21,634 nucleotides of DNA from Chara braunii (Eukaryota; Streptophyta; Charophyceae; Charales; Characeae). A model generated the notes under the pieces. That model ran no database searches and was not told where the DNA came from. It saw only the letters and a program-made list of their open reading frames with translations. Location of the stretch: the NCBI GenBank assembly GCA_003427395.1, contig BFEA01000518.1, forward strand, positions 920,784-942,417. The letters are read 5' to 3'. Positions within the stretch are counted from its first letter, which is position 1. Each line of letters begins with the position of its first letter. This document shows, piece by piece, positions 1 to 9,475 of this stretch. Both the position numbers and the translations under genes were made by a program.

Positions 1-345
1 GTCTCTCTGCCACCTGTCCATCTTACCATCTGTCTGTGCCTGTCTGTGCCTGTCTGTCGGTTTGTCTGTCTGTCTGTCTGGATCTTTCCACCTGTTTCTA
101 TCTGCCTGTTCACCTGTACGTCCGTCTCTCTGCCCATCTGTTCATCAGTCTGTCTGTCACCTGTTCACGTGTTTTCATCCGTCTGTCTGTCTGTCTGTCT
201 GTCTACCTGTGCACCTGTCCCTTTCTTTCCTCCTCTGTCTGCCAGTATGTCAGTCCATCGGTCAGTCTGTAAGGCTCTCTGTCAGACTCTCTGACCACCC
301 TGTCTGTTGGTTTGTCAGACGTTCAGGCTGTTCATCTGGCACTTT
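1..345. repeat. Degenerate CTGT-rich tetranucleotide array
   Basis: The plus strand is almost wholly built from CTGT, CTGTC and CATCTGTC units with frequent single-base departures. All three forward frames stay open and give Ser-Val-Cys-Leu-rich repeats, which is the trivial consequence of a 4-bp repeat and not coding evidence. The array decays into mixed sequence after about 345. Similar tracts recur at 466-611 and 11277-11715. Confidence 0.85.
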
Positions 346-465
346 GTATCTTCATAAATCTGAATTTCTGTCAGATTGACAAGAGAAAGAGAGAGTTATG
401 AACAGGAGAATCACAGACTGATTGACTGACAAACAGAGAGAAAAACAGATTTGAAAACACCTTCC

Positions 466-611
466 TGTCAGGTTGTCGGTCGGTCAGTCTATCCATCCTC
501 CTGTCTGCCTCTCAGTTTGCACATGCGTCTACCTGTCCACCTCTCTGCTTCTCTGTCGTCCCATTTTTCTGTCAGTCTATCCATCGTTGTGTCTGTCTGT
601 TGGTCTGTACG
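466..611. repeat. Second degenerate CTGT-rich tract, interrupted by a foldback element
   Basis: CTGTC/CTGTT-type units continue here after about 120 bases of AG-rich sequence (378-450). The tract ends exactly where the foldback element at 613 begins, and CTGT-like sequence resumes weakly near 770-795, so the foldback appears to have inserted into the array. Confidence 0.7.
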
Positions 612-612
612 C

Positions 613-721
613 TACCGTCTTCGCCCGAATAGAACACCCTGTCATTATAGCCGTATTTGGTCCAACTTTCAGTCTGCATACAGCGATAATGACAGGGCGT
701 TCTATTCGGGCGAAGACGGTA
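613..721. mobile_element. 109-bp foldback MITE-like element, copy A
   Basis: The ends are near-perfect 39-bp inverted repeats (613-651 and 683-721) with two mismatches, starting TACCGTCTTCGCCCGAATAG. The middle spacer of about 31 bp also shows weak dyad symmetry around CGTATTTGG and CTGCATACA. Both ends carry TA, consistent with the TA target duplication used by Tc1/mariner-type transposases. No transposase is encoded, so this would be a non-autonomous element. Related copies lie at 1444-1543 and, in diverged form, at 20140-20535. Confidence 0.8.
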
Positions 722-823
722 GGCCGCCGGGCAGTTTTGGCAGTTTTGTCAGTGTCTATCGGCCTACTGCTTTGTCCCCCTTGTCTGTTTTATGTGTGTA
801 TATAGGGAGGCGGCCCCAGGACG

Positions 824-913
824 CAGTGGGAAGGATACAGAAGAGATTAGCATAGCATATGGCCCCTGCAGAATTAATGATGACACACACAGATTGAGAA
901 ATGGTCCAAATTT
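824..913 (+). pseudogene. U6 snRNA-like pseudogene
   Basis: The segment matches the central and 3' part of U6: GATACAGA..GATTAGCAT, GGCCCCTGC, GATGACAC.CACA, then GAGAAATGGTCCAAATTT at the 3' end. It differs from the conserved U6 in key places. The ACAGAGA box reads ACAGAAGAG, a few extra bases follow GATTAGCAT, and GCGCAAGG is altered to GCAGAATTAAT. The 5' stem-loop is not recognisable. The terminal U-tract is replaced by TTTAAAAAGG, so a Pol III terminator is missing. A TATATA lies at 798-803 but the spacing does not suit an intact gene. U6 pairs with U2 and the 5' splice site in the spliceosome; this copy is most likely a dead retrocopy. Confidence 0.8.
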
Positions 914-1443
914 AAAAAGGAGTATGTCCACTCCCACTCGACAGTCTGCATGCCCATCATTTTCTGTGTCTGCCACTGGGTTTTTGGTTATCCATCTGGC
1001 GGTTTAGGTCTGTCTGTCATTCTTTTTGTATCTTTTCATTTCAATTTTATATATATATATTTTTTTAATTTTTAAACCAAGCCTCTTCTATTCTGGGCGG
1101 CATCAGGCGGGTTGCTTATCACCGGCAAGCATATGAGTACAAAGAAAAGATAAGCCAGAGAACAGTGTTGACAAAGAAACAGCCCAGCCATTGCGGTACA
1201 AGTCACCTACTCAAGGGGGGGGCTGCTTTGATCCCCCCGCCCCCCCCCCAAAAAAAAAACAAAACAAAAAAAAACACTGCTTTCCTAGTGGGCTTCTGCT
1301 AGCTGGGAAGCTTACTGGCAGCACCCAGTCACGCAGCAGAAGGACTCTAGGGGAGGCATGGCCGGGGGAGGGTGTCGTTCTAGCAGCCTCACAGGCGGCA
1401 TTCCAATGAGACAGTCCAGATATCCGAGCACACCAACTCCTAC
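914..1443. other. Gene-free stretch with homopolymer tracts
   Basis: No credible coding region. It holds a short CTGT remnant near 1008-1020, an AT-rich run at 1040-1075, and a C-rich then A-rich junction at about 1235-1275 (C9 followed by A10 with sparse C). The rest is unremarkable single-copy-looking sequence. Confidence 0.6.
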
Positions 1444-1543
1444 TACCGCCTTCACCCGACTAGAACGCCTGGTCATTCTAGCCGTATCTATACTGAAAAT
1501 TGCACCAAATACGGCTATGCGTTCTATTCGGGTGAAGACGGTA
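1444..1543. mobile_element. Foldback MITE-like element, copy B
   Basis: The left end TACCGCCTTCACCCGACTAG and the right end ATTCGGGTGAAGACGGTA form inverted repeats. GCCGTAT (left) and ATACGGC (right) extend the hairpin towards the centre. About 10 bp of the right arm (the counterpart of GGTCATTCTA) is missing, so the arms are unequal. TA is present at both ends. It shares terminal and internal sequence with the element at 613-721, so this is a family and not a chance palindrome. Confidence 0.75.
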
Positions 1544-1922
1544 TTCCTACTGTTTAACTCTTGCTTACTTCCATCCGTCAATGATTCTATTCCTCTTTCA
1601 ACTCTTTCAACTCGTTCCCTCTATCAAACTGCACATCCCTTGTCACGTCCTCTCTTCAGTGTGACAGTCGTGATATCCTGCTTTGAAGAGAATGTCCCCA
1701 GCATGTTCCCCCGGTTTAAATTCTTTTTACCCTGTTTTTTTTGCTAAATTTCACTCCCGCAACCCTTTCCCCCTCCTATACTATCCCCCTCCTACCTTCC
1801 TATTCTAAGTATTTTAGAACTAATCTTCCTATTGCCAACCTACCACGTACGGAACCATGCTAACTATTTTACAACTCTTCTACACCTATCACTTCTGACC
1901 GTGACCGTGGACCATGAGGTTA

Positions 1923-2681
1923 CTATTGTAGGTCCACCGTTTCCGGCGGGGGCACACGACGCAGCAGAACCGGGCTGAAATGAAACCGGCCTGTATCAGG
2001 ATCCCGGGTCACCAAGTGCGGGTACTGCTCCCATCGTTTCCAAAATTCTCCCACCTTCACACAGCCCCCGTGTCTACAACGTCGATAATCTGCCTGCAGG
2101 GCAATCCTTAGGTTCTCCATCGCCCTTGCCTGGTATGCCTGTGCAGTGAGAGTGCCGCTCCATGTCTGCGGCGGTCGTTTCACAGCGTCCATACAGCCCA
2201 CAACACTGCTGCCCGCATCATCCGAGTCTATGCAGACAACAGGTCTCCAAAGGGTGGCCTGTCAGCTTTCATTAGCCCTCCCAAAAGGACATTAGCTGCA
2301 TCATCCCTCTCAGTTACTTCCGGCGGTGTCTTATCTGCGATTTCCCGACCCCACCATGTCCAGAAAGCCTGAAGTTGCGGGCATCGTATGAACAGGTGAG
2401 GGATCGTCTCCACTTGACCCCACCCTGCTGCACACAGCTGATCCTGGTGCTGACTCTTAGTAGCTATCCATTGTGCTGTCGGGATTGCCATATGGTAGAT
2501 TTGCCACAACAATCCTGCCTGTTTCTGATCCGGCAGGGCTGTTAATAATAGCACACTGCTCATTCCATCTTTGCTGGGTCCACCGACCTAGGTAGGCATC
2601 GGGAAGCCAATCCCTCTTGGCCCACCTGTTCCTTAACTCCTCACAAATGTTAATTGGTTCCATCAGCGAATTATAGATCAT
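1923..2681 (-). pseudogene. LINE ORF2 C-terminus: zf-RVT-like zinc-binding region (broken)
   Basis: Three overlapping frames (2681-2457, 2563-2228 and 2201-1923) together give the tail of ORF2. The middle piece has the layout of a plant zf-RVT domain: LLWQIYHMAIPTAQWI, then a Cys, then GQVETIPHLFIRCP and a Trp-rich WTWWG. The usual C-x2-C of the first half reads C-A-A-G here, so one zinc ligand is lost. The last piece ends with a TAG-type stop after ETVDLQ. This domain follows the reverse transcriptase in many plant LINEs and is thought to help bind RNA. Frame changes near 2500 and 2210 make the region non-coding as it stands. Confidence 0.75.
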
Positions 2682-2722
2682 AGATGTTTTTAGCGGTCAC
2701 TTCCTGCATCGGCGTGGCCTTA

Positions 2723-3345
2723 TTATGTGTCCCCTGAGGTGACCATTCCCGGTCCCGTGGGCCTTGGGTTCCAATACAGATCCCGCAGCCTATGTGCAAG
2801 CTGGAATGGTCGATATTGTCCCTCTGCGCCTTTTCCTCCCTCGCAGACTGCCACCGTGTCCACTCCATTCCTTACCAGAGCCAATCCCCCCTTCCGTCGC
2901 CCCCTTGCTTCCTGCAAAGCCCCCCCCAACCCTCCATATGCTACGCCCGGCATTACCCTCCATTCTGTAACTTCTAGCCTGTCTCCTTGCACAGGCCGCT
3001 CCACCCTATATACCCTATCCGGCCTCGGGTTACCCTTGATCCTCACCCACGCCCCTACCGTTATCTGATCCTCTTTCAATATCTGCACCCACTGGGCGGG
3101 AATGGCTGTCCTCAGCTCTGCTATTCTTTGCCTCTTCCTCATTCGTCCTGGCAGGGCTGCCTCCATGTCATTGTCCGTGCGCCAATCCTCTCTGCCTTCG
3201 TCCCAAAGGTGACGCACCTTATGAACTCCCGGCTCCGCCCATTTCCAGCCATATGCTCCTCGCGGTCCTTGCCATGGGAACGGTTCACCTGCTGCATCAC
3301 ATATTAACCTGTTACCAAAGAGCAGCTGTTACCAAAGAGCAGCTG
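2723..3345 (-). pseudogene. LINE ORF2 region between RT and zinc-binding domain (broken)
   Basis: A 164-residue open frame at 3217-2723, beginning MRHLWDEGREDWRTDND, joins upstream to FGNRLICDAAGEPFPW-like sequence near 3240-3310. This is the linker seen in plant LINEs between the thumb/connection part of the RT and the C-terminal zinc-binding domain. The frame is lost upstream at a 17-bp tandem duplication (3311-3344) and downstream near 2700. No catalytic motif is expected here, so the assignment rests on position and collinearity. Confidence 0.65.
3311..3344. repeat. 17-bp tandem duplication inside LINE ORF2
   Basis: GTTACCAAAGAGCAGCT occurs twice back to back (3311-3327 and 3328-3344). 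Since 17 is not a multiple of 3, the second copy shifts the minus-strand reading frame. With one copy the ORF2 frame would run through. Confidence 0.95.
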
Positions 3346-3399
3346 GTTAAAGACTGCGTCCGCAGTCTCTGGCAACCGACACCTCAGGTTCACTTTTCT

Positions 3400-5440
3400 T
3401 CACGAGGTCCAAACCTTGTCCTTGTGAACATGGCCCATCGCCGAACTGTCTAGTGAACATGGATCCACGAGTTCTCCCGGTATTTGGAGCGCGTAGGCCA
3501 AATGGGTTTGGGTAACTTGACACCAAGTCTCTCCCTCCGTGCGAAGCAGGGACCAAATGAGATGCCGTATTTGCAGCGGATCTAAAAGACCCAAACCTCC
3601 AAATCGCCTTGGTTGAATCAGCTTCGTCCATGCGACCCTGGGAATAGAGTCTTCCGCCTTGGCATTGTCGGACCGCAGGTGCGCATGAATAGCCTTTTTA
3701 ATATATCTGAACGTCCTTTTCCCTGGCGTGTGCACGGCCCCCGCATACCACAATGTGGCCAGGACCGAGTTCTTAAGGACCAGGGATTTTCCAAAGACGC
3801 CCATGCTCCCTCTTGCGCTCCACGCCTTAAGCCAGGTCACCGCCGCCGTAGCCCGCATGACCATCTGCTCTACTCCTCCAAAACTTGGTGTCAAAAATTT
3901 GCCCCCAGAAACGCCATCCTTTCTTCACCTGCTACTATTGGAACATCCCATCCCTCCGGGGGCTCCACCTCTGGTGGAAGGATAGCCTTCGATTTCAACC
4001 AGTTGACCTGTGCTCCCACATACCTGCAGAAAATTGCCAAATCATCTTTTAATACCTGCAGCTGCTGGGTGGTCGGGGGGATTACAGCTCCTGTATCGTC
4101 TGCAAAGGCCGTGGACGTGGATCTCAGCTCAGCTGCTGGCCCCACCTTCAAGCCCATGATCCTGTCATCCTCCCTCAACAGCTCATGCAGAGATTCTATA
4201 TAGATAACATATAGAGCCCGGGACAATGGGCATCCTTGTCTAACGGATCGGGTGACAGCGATCTTATCTGACCGTACCACATTGATCAGCATCACCGTCG
4301 AGCTTCCTTTCAGCAGACTCCTGACCCATCCACAAAATATTCCGCCAATGCCCCAGCACGCCATTCCTTGTAGCAGAAATTCCCACCGTACCCTGTCGTA
4401 CGCTTTTTCGAGGTCTATAGATACGAATGCCATGGCCTGACCTGTGCACTGCTCTTCCTCCAGGATTTGCTGGGCCTGCAATACATTCGACAGAATCTGC
4501 CAACCCGCCACAAAACCTGTTTGAGTATGATCTATAATGTACGGTAGGATCTCCTTCAGGTGGGTTGCCAACACTTTGGCCAGAATCTTGTATATCAAGC
4601 GCATTGAGGATGGATATCGGCCTCCAATTCCACACATCCTCCTCAGGTCCTTTCTTGTGGAGCAGAATTATGTACGCGTCTGCAAATACCCCGGGGGAAG
4701 GAGCCCTGTTTCAATGCTTCGTTATGTGCTGCTGTTGGACGGGTCACAAAAAAGTTGTGAAGGTCTTTGTATAGCTGCACCGGCATACCGTCCAGGCCGG
4801 CCACCTTGAGTCTAGGGAGATCCACTATCGCCCTCTCTACCTCCTGTGGTTGAATATCCTCCTCCAACTTGCATATACTTTTGAGGTTCAGTCGCCTTTG
4901 AATGTGCTTCCAGATTTGTTGGTCCGGCTCCCTAGCCATATCTGCTGATGTCCACTGCTCTTCCTCTGTCAATAGTTGGCTACAGAAGTCTGTAGCATAC
5001 ATCAGAATACCCCGCGTAGTGCGCTGCCTCTCCTTCTGGCTGTCAAAGGGATGATCCATCACTGTCATCGCCTGCATTACTTTCCGCGCACCTACCGTAC
5101 CAAAAAATTCCCGTGACATTCGCTCGCCTACCGATATCCAGGTCTCCTTTGTTCGCCTACCCCATTTAACCGCCTCCTCCCCTTGCCATTCCCTCCACTC
5201 TCGGACCGCTTCTGCATGCTCCCCCCACCATTCCTCCCCTGTTTGCTCTCCTCCAGGGCCGGCATCAAGGTCCTCCATCCTATGCACATATTCCTCCCCC
5301 GTCCTTTGGTGTGCGAGATAGCTGCCCCGCAGTTGCCTGCCCAGATTTGCTCTAAGGTTCTGTGTTGCCATCATGATGTGGTCTAGCAGGTTATCCTGAG
5401 GGCAATTGCTCACCCAGTCTTCCCAGAAACGCAACACCAT
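3400..5440 (-). pseudogene. LINE ORF2 reverse transcriptase domain (broken by frameshifts)
   Basis: This is the RNA-dependent DNA polymerase that copies LINE RNA at the nicked target. In minus-strand order I see an N-terminal helical region (5440-4700) ending near KVAGLDGMPVQLYKDL, then HKKGPEEDVWNWRPISILN (about 4660-4610), then HTQTGFV, motif A IDLEKAYDRV, RQGCPLSRALY, motif C FADDTGAV (near 4110) and LKSKAILP. After motif C comes the connection part with RRFGGLGLLD (about 3600). All three catalytic aspartates are present. Frame changes are needed near 4690, 4615 and 3895, so no continuous protein can be made. The order and motifs fit a non-LTR RT; group II intron and retron RTs are excluded by the endonuclease upstream and by the plant-LINE C-terminus. 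Confidence 0.9.
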
Positions 5441-5454
5441 CGGTCAGAAAAGAC

Positions 5455-6238
5455 TCAGAATTCCTCACTCTTGAATACCCATGCTGGTATCGACCTGGGG
5501 GGCTGGCCCATCTCCATTCTTCCTACAGGGAAGGTTGCAATCACCGCATAATGGTCCGAAGTGGCCATTGGGCTAACATGCACCTGCTCAATTCTTTCGT
5601 TAAGGCGCGCCGAGGCCCATATCATATCTATTCTATTCCTTGCCGACGCTGCATTCCCCCAGAAAGTATAGGCCTTCTCTTGCACGTGCATGGCCCTATA
5701 AGAATTTGTACAGCCAAGGCTTGTCATTCCGTGCATTAGTGCAAGCGAGTCCGTGTCCATACGCCTGTCATTTGCCACATCTAGCTTTGGATCCACTACT
5801 AAATTAAAATCGCCTGCAAAGGCTGCAATGATGATGTTGCTCACGTCTGGCACCAAAGCCCGAAGTCGCTCCCACATCCGTCTGCGCTCCCCACCCTCTG
5901 ATGGTCCATAAACTGTGACAGACAACTCCCCACGTTTCCTCCCCCCAACTGAGTATGAACCATGCCCACCTACCCTTAGAATCAAGGTATCAGTCCGTCA
6001 CTTCCCCCCTGACGTGGGGGGATATCAAGATGCACACCCCTCTTCTTGTTCCCTGCGCTGGGGCCCATACGTGGTGCCCCTTCCACAACAGCATCGGTGC
6101 CTGTGTTCGTGTTTCATTCAGCTTAGTCTCTTGCAGGCATACCATGTCAATCTGCTCCGCTCTCAGTTTCCTCTCCAGCTCCCTTGGCTTAGGCAGAAGT
6201 GACTTGGCCCCCATCCCTCTCACATTCCATGTAATCAA
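5455..6238 (-). pseudogene. LINE ORF2 N-terminal AP-type endonuclease domain (one frameshift)
   Basis: The domain nicks target DNA to prime reverse transcription. The first part (6238-5990) opens with ITWNVRGMG and holds LQETKLNE with the metal-binding Glu. The second part (5985-5455) holds GDFNLVVDP, RIDMIWASARL and the catalytic SDHYAVIATF. The order Asn, Glu, Asp-x-Asn, Asp, His is that of the exonuclease/endonuclease/phosphatase fold. A one-base frame change near 5990-6000 separates the two parts. The frame is open a few codons upstream of 6238 (NWLKLITWN), so the true start is uncertain. It runs towards the RT with only a short gap (5454-5441). Confidence 0.88.
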
Positions 6239-6392
6239 TTTCAGCCAGTTGCCTTCCCTTTGCTTCTACCCCTTACCTACTATCCCTTCTCCTCCAATTC
6301 TCCTATGACCCTACCTACCTATTAGTCGTATATTCATCCTCCTTACTTCCTATTCTCCTCTAGTCTTTATTGCTTGGGGGGGTGTCATGGTG
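6239..6392 (-). other. LINE ORF1-ORF2 spacer, with hairpin at its edge
   Basis: About 150 pyrimidine-rich bases (plus strand) separate the ORF2 start from the ORF1 end. At 6380-6412 the inverted repeat GGGTGTCA / TGACACCC brackets an inner TGGTGTCACCA palindrome, so the transcript could form a hairpin at the ORF1 stop. A role in ORF2 reinitiation is possible but unproven. Confidence 0.5.
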
Positions 6393-7340
6393 TCACCATA
6401 CTCGTGACACCCCTGCAGGGTAATTACCCCTTACTCCCCCCTCTCGCATGCCCCCACGCCCTGCTGAAACTGCGCACCGCCTACTCGCTCCTCCTGCGGC
6501 AGCCTTGCATTGACACTGTTGAGTATGACCGGAGTAGTGGTGTGCACTACATGGAAGTCTTGAGAGAGGAGCGTGGGTCCAAATGCCTCTGCAAACTTTA
6601 TCCATTGCATGGTTTTGTCGTTCAACCTTGGGACTCCTGGCCTTGTAGGCATAGCTTCCACAAATATTTTTTTTTCTAACTACATATTCCTTTCCCTCCG
6701 CTGTCATTCTAACGAACCTAGCGGCCAAAATCCGAGGCAGTTGCACCAGCAGGTATTTCGGACCCACCCACTTCGCCACTTGCTTGAGCACTTGCTGCTC
6801 CTGCGGTAGGTTGTCCACGGAGAAGGTGGGTATACTCACCACCCCTTTTCTATTAACAGCTTGATTCCTTCCAGCGCCCGCCACAAAACGATTGGGCACA
6901 CACGACATTCCCCTGCTTGCGAGATGTCTTCCAATCTGCCCTCCACTCGCTCCTGCATTGCCAGTTCCGCTATTGGGTGAAGCAGATGTTGTTGGCGCTG
7001 ATCATCTCCTTTCGACTGCGGCGACTCCCCTTTGGTATATCCCTCAGTCTGCTCTGATTCCATAGGAGCTAAACTGCATTGTTCCGTCTCTTGCTCCTTT
7101 TCATTCGTGCCCTCACTCAATTCCTCCTCTTTCTGTTTTCCCGTTTCTGAACACTCACCCTGTTTATCCTCCGAGCTCTCAGAACTATCTGAGTCGCTTG
7201 TTTCAGAGGATTGCAAAGACCCCTCCTGTCCCTGAATACTTATGCCGCCCCCCTCCTGTCGCCGGGAGAGCGAAGCTAGGTTCCTTTGAGGGGAGGGAGG
7301 CTGATGGGGATGGTGAAACGTCCCTTTTGCCCCTCCCCCT
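6393..7340 (-). pseudogene. LINE ORF1 C-terminal part (frameshifted)
   Basis: From 7216 the frame gives a Ser/Glu-rich acidic stretch (SDSDSSESSEDKQ), then, in an overlapping frame from 6908, a compact basic region. That region includes VVSIPTFSVDNLPQEQQ and KWVGPKYLLVQLPRILAARF. After an A9 run (T9 at 6667-6675 on the plus strand) the continuation lies in another frame, with PGVPRLNDKTMQWIKF and SQDFHVVHTTTPVILNS. It ends in Gly/Arg-rich sequence. LINE ORF1 proteins bind and package the element RNA. The fold here is not recognisable by eye, so the assignment rests on position upstream of ORF2. Confidence 0.6.
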
Positions 7341-7343
7341 CAG

Positions 7344-9055
7344 TCAGTACCCCGGCTCATGGCCCGTACTCCCCAACGGGGACCGCTCCTGTTCTCGCGT
7401 GCTCCCTGATTTACTCTGTGATCGAACTGTTTGAGCTCTCCATACTGGCTCTGGGCAATATGCATGTTTTACCCTTGTTGATTCAGCTGTTGTTGACGAA
7501 CACGCTGGAACTGGGAAGCATTCTGCTGACGAGGAGCTCTTGGGTGCGCCTGCCATCATCTGTTTCGTTCTCCACGTTCGTCTGGTTGGCAATTTGCCGC
7601 TTCTAATTCTTTCTACTATTATCGGCATCTCGTAAACCAGTCTGTTTTGTGTCTGGGGCCGTGGCTGATTCGCCTGATTTTCCCATCTTATCCTCCTGGT
7701 CTGTGTCTACTCTCCCCACTTCCTCCTCATTTTTTGCTTTCACTGTCTCCTGACCCGATCCTCCCCCCTGCTTATGAACCCCCTCCTCCTCCAGTGAGCC
7801 CTCTTCCACTATCTCCTTGGCAGACCGTCTTCCTCTTCATCGTCCCCCTGATTTACCTTCAGTACACTCTCTTGCTCTGTATCCACCTTTTCTTAGCTTT
7901 CTCCCCTTGATTCATCCTTTACGCTCCCCGCAGCATGCTGTTCCTTCCCCTCTTGCTTATCCAGTTGCTTTTCCTCAGCACTAGTCTTCTCCCCTTTGTC
8001 GCTCTCATGCTTTTCCTCCTGCTGAGCCATTCCTTCTCCTTCTGATGTACTCGTACCGGTGGATTCCTCCTCGCACGGTCTTCTCGCCCTCGTCCTAACA
8101 CTCCCTCCTCTGCTGGACCCTTGTTCCTCCGACCCAGTCTTCCTCTTCCACTTCTCCTTCCCCGCTTCGTCCTTTTTGGCCACTGCTCCAACCTCTTCCT
8201 CCCCTATCCCGAAAGCCATTCTCCTTTGGAGCCTGTTGTCCGCCTTTCACTCCCTCCCTATTTCTTTGTTCTCTTTCCTCATCCGTTCTGCTTCCCTCCA
8301 TTTTCTTATCCCCATTCTCTTTACATTTACGTCTTTCCTCCTCCGTTCGGCCCACGCCCTTTCCCTGTATCTGTTCGTCAACCACCTTTGGCTTTCTCTC
8401 CTCTTCCGACCCCCGGTTAAATGTCAAATAATAGAGGCCTCTGCTTCCTGTTGCGCCTTTGGCTCCACTCTGGCGATAGATCAGGCACGAAGCGTCTGCT
8501 CGAGTACAAATGCGGGTGCGGCCTCCAGCAAGCAGTTTTGGAGTTCGAGCGCCCACTTCTTTCGCTGGCCTTTTCGGCCCACGCCCTTTCCCTGTATCTG
8601 TTCGTCAATCACCTTCGGCTCTCTTCCCTCTTCCAACCCCCGGTCAGCCTGCTCAGCTTTCCTCTTCTTCTCTTCCCCAAACAGCCATTGTGCCTCATCC
8701 GTCTGCATCGGGTCATCCCCCCTTCCCTCCCAGTGAGACATTCGGCCTGTACCCTCTCCCACGCCTTGCCTTTCTTCTTCGCCGCAGGTCTCCTTCCTGC
8801 GGCCATGCTGTCCGGCCTTCCTTCCTTATGAGGAGCTGCTCCAATCCCCTTCTGCACCACCGGATCCATTAGGATTTGGAGGTCGTGCCACGCCCTTCTC
8901 TCCTCCTCCAGATCCGAATGCAGTATTGGGTCCATAGCGCTCCTAAGCTGTCTATTATACAGCTCCTGCATCGTCTCGGCTTGTGATAAACATCTCCCAT
9001 GCGTTCCAATATGTCCATGTGTATAGCAGACTTCGCAAAAAGGTGTCTCGCTCAT
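7344..9055 (-). pseudogene. LINE ORF1 middle part: zinc-knuckle-like motif and charged hinge (broken)
   Basis: The segment at 9055-8609 opens MSETPFCEVCYTHGHIGTHG followed by RC. Its Cys/His spacing, CX2CX4HX6C, resembles a CCHC zinc knuckle with two extra residues before the last Cys. It is followed by a helical stretch (MQELYNRQLRSAMD, DLEEERRAWHDLQ) and a basic patch (AAGRRPAAKKKGKAW). From about 8760 down to 7600 the sequence is extremely rich in Glu, Lys, Arg and Gly in overlapping frames (8762-8481, 8556-8095, 8219-7893, 7809-7603), so frames change often. Zinc knuckles in plant LINE ORF1 proteins bind nucleic acid. No single frame runs through; this is a decayed copy. Confidence 0.65.
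8347..8643. repeat. 70-bp direct repeat within the LINE ORF1 hinge
   Basis: About 70 bp at 8347-8416 recur at 8574-8643, offset 227 bp, with only a few mismatches (both contain GGCCCACGCCCTTTCCCTGT). On the minus strand each encodes the same short motif, DEQIQGKGVGR. The 157 bp between the copies are different. Confidence 0.9.
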
Positions 9056-9084
9056 GATGACCCTGACCTCCTTTTGTATTCTTT

Positions 9085-9475
9085 TCTGCAGATGTAGCTT
9101 CTCTTTTTGTTTGTATAGGTCTCATAAATATACCAATAATGAAATTCTCTGTAAATTGGTGGAACACTTTGCATCAACCTTCTAGTATTAGCCAATTTGG
9201 TACATCAATACATCTTTCTATGCTGATACCCATCTTTCTGATGTTTACTAGCTTTTTGTTGTTAACTTTGATTTTTCTTCTGATAGAAACACGACAGTTT
9301 ATCCTATCTTTTTATATAGTTATTCAATCAAAAACCGGTTGAGTCAGTGTTCAAGCGACTAATTTGAAATTGAAATTAAATGTACTAAGGACATGTATGT
9401 TGAAATAGGTCATGATTTTTTCATTCTTAGCATTTTTGTTGCATTAGCCTACAAAAAAATAATCTATCTTTTTTT
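9085..9475. other. AT-rich island interrupting the LINE
   Basis: Base composition changes sharply from the C/T-rich LINE to AT-rich DNA without open frames. ORF1 sequence resumes on both sides: YVLDGPLKN upstream on the minus strand near 9510, MSETPFCE at 9055. This suggests an insertion, or less likely an intron. On the minus strand a GTACGT donor-like site lies near 9520 and CTGCAG acceptor-like sites near 9090. No terminal repeats or clear target duplication were found by eye. Confidence 0.55.

Noticed and set aside
36-379. Cys/Ser/Val/Leu-rich open frames
   Set aside because: All three forward frames are open because the DNA is a CTGT repeat; no protein signal.
3613-4203. 196-residue plus-strand frame
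   Set aside because: Shadow of the LINE reverse transcriptase on the opposite strand.
3400-5440. Bacterial retron or group II intron reverse transcriptase
   Set aside because: Upstream AP-type endonuclease, plant-LINE zinc-binding tail and eukaryotic context fit a LINE.
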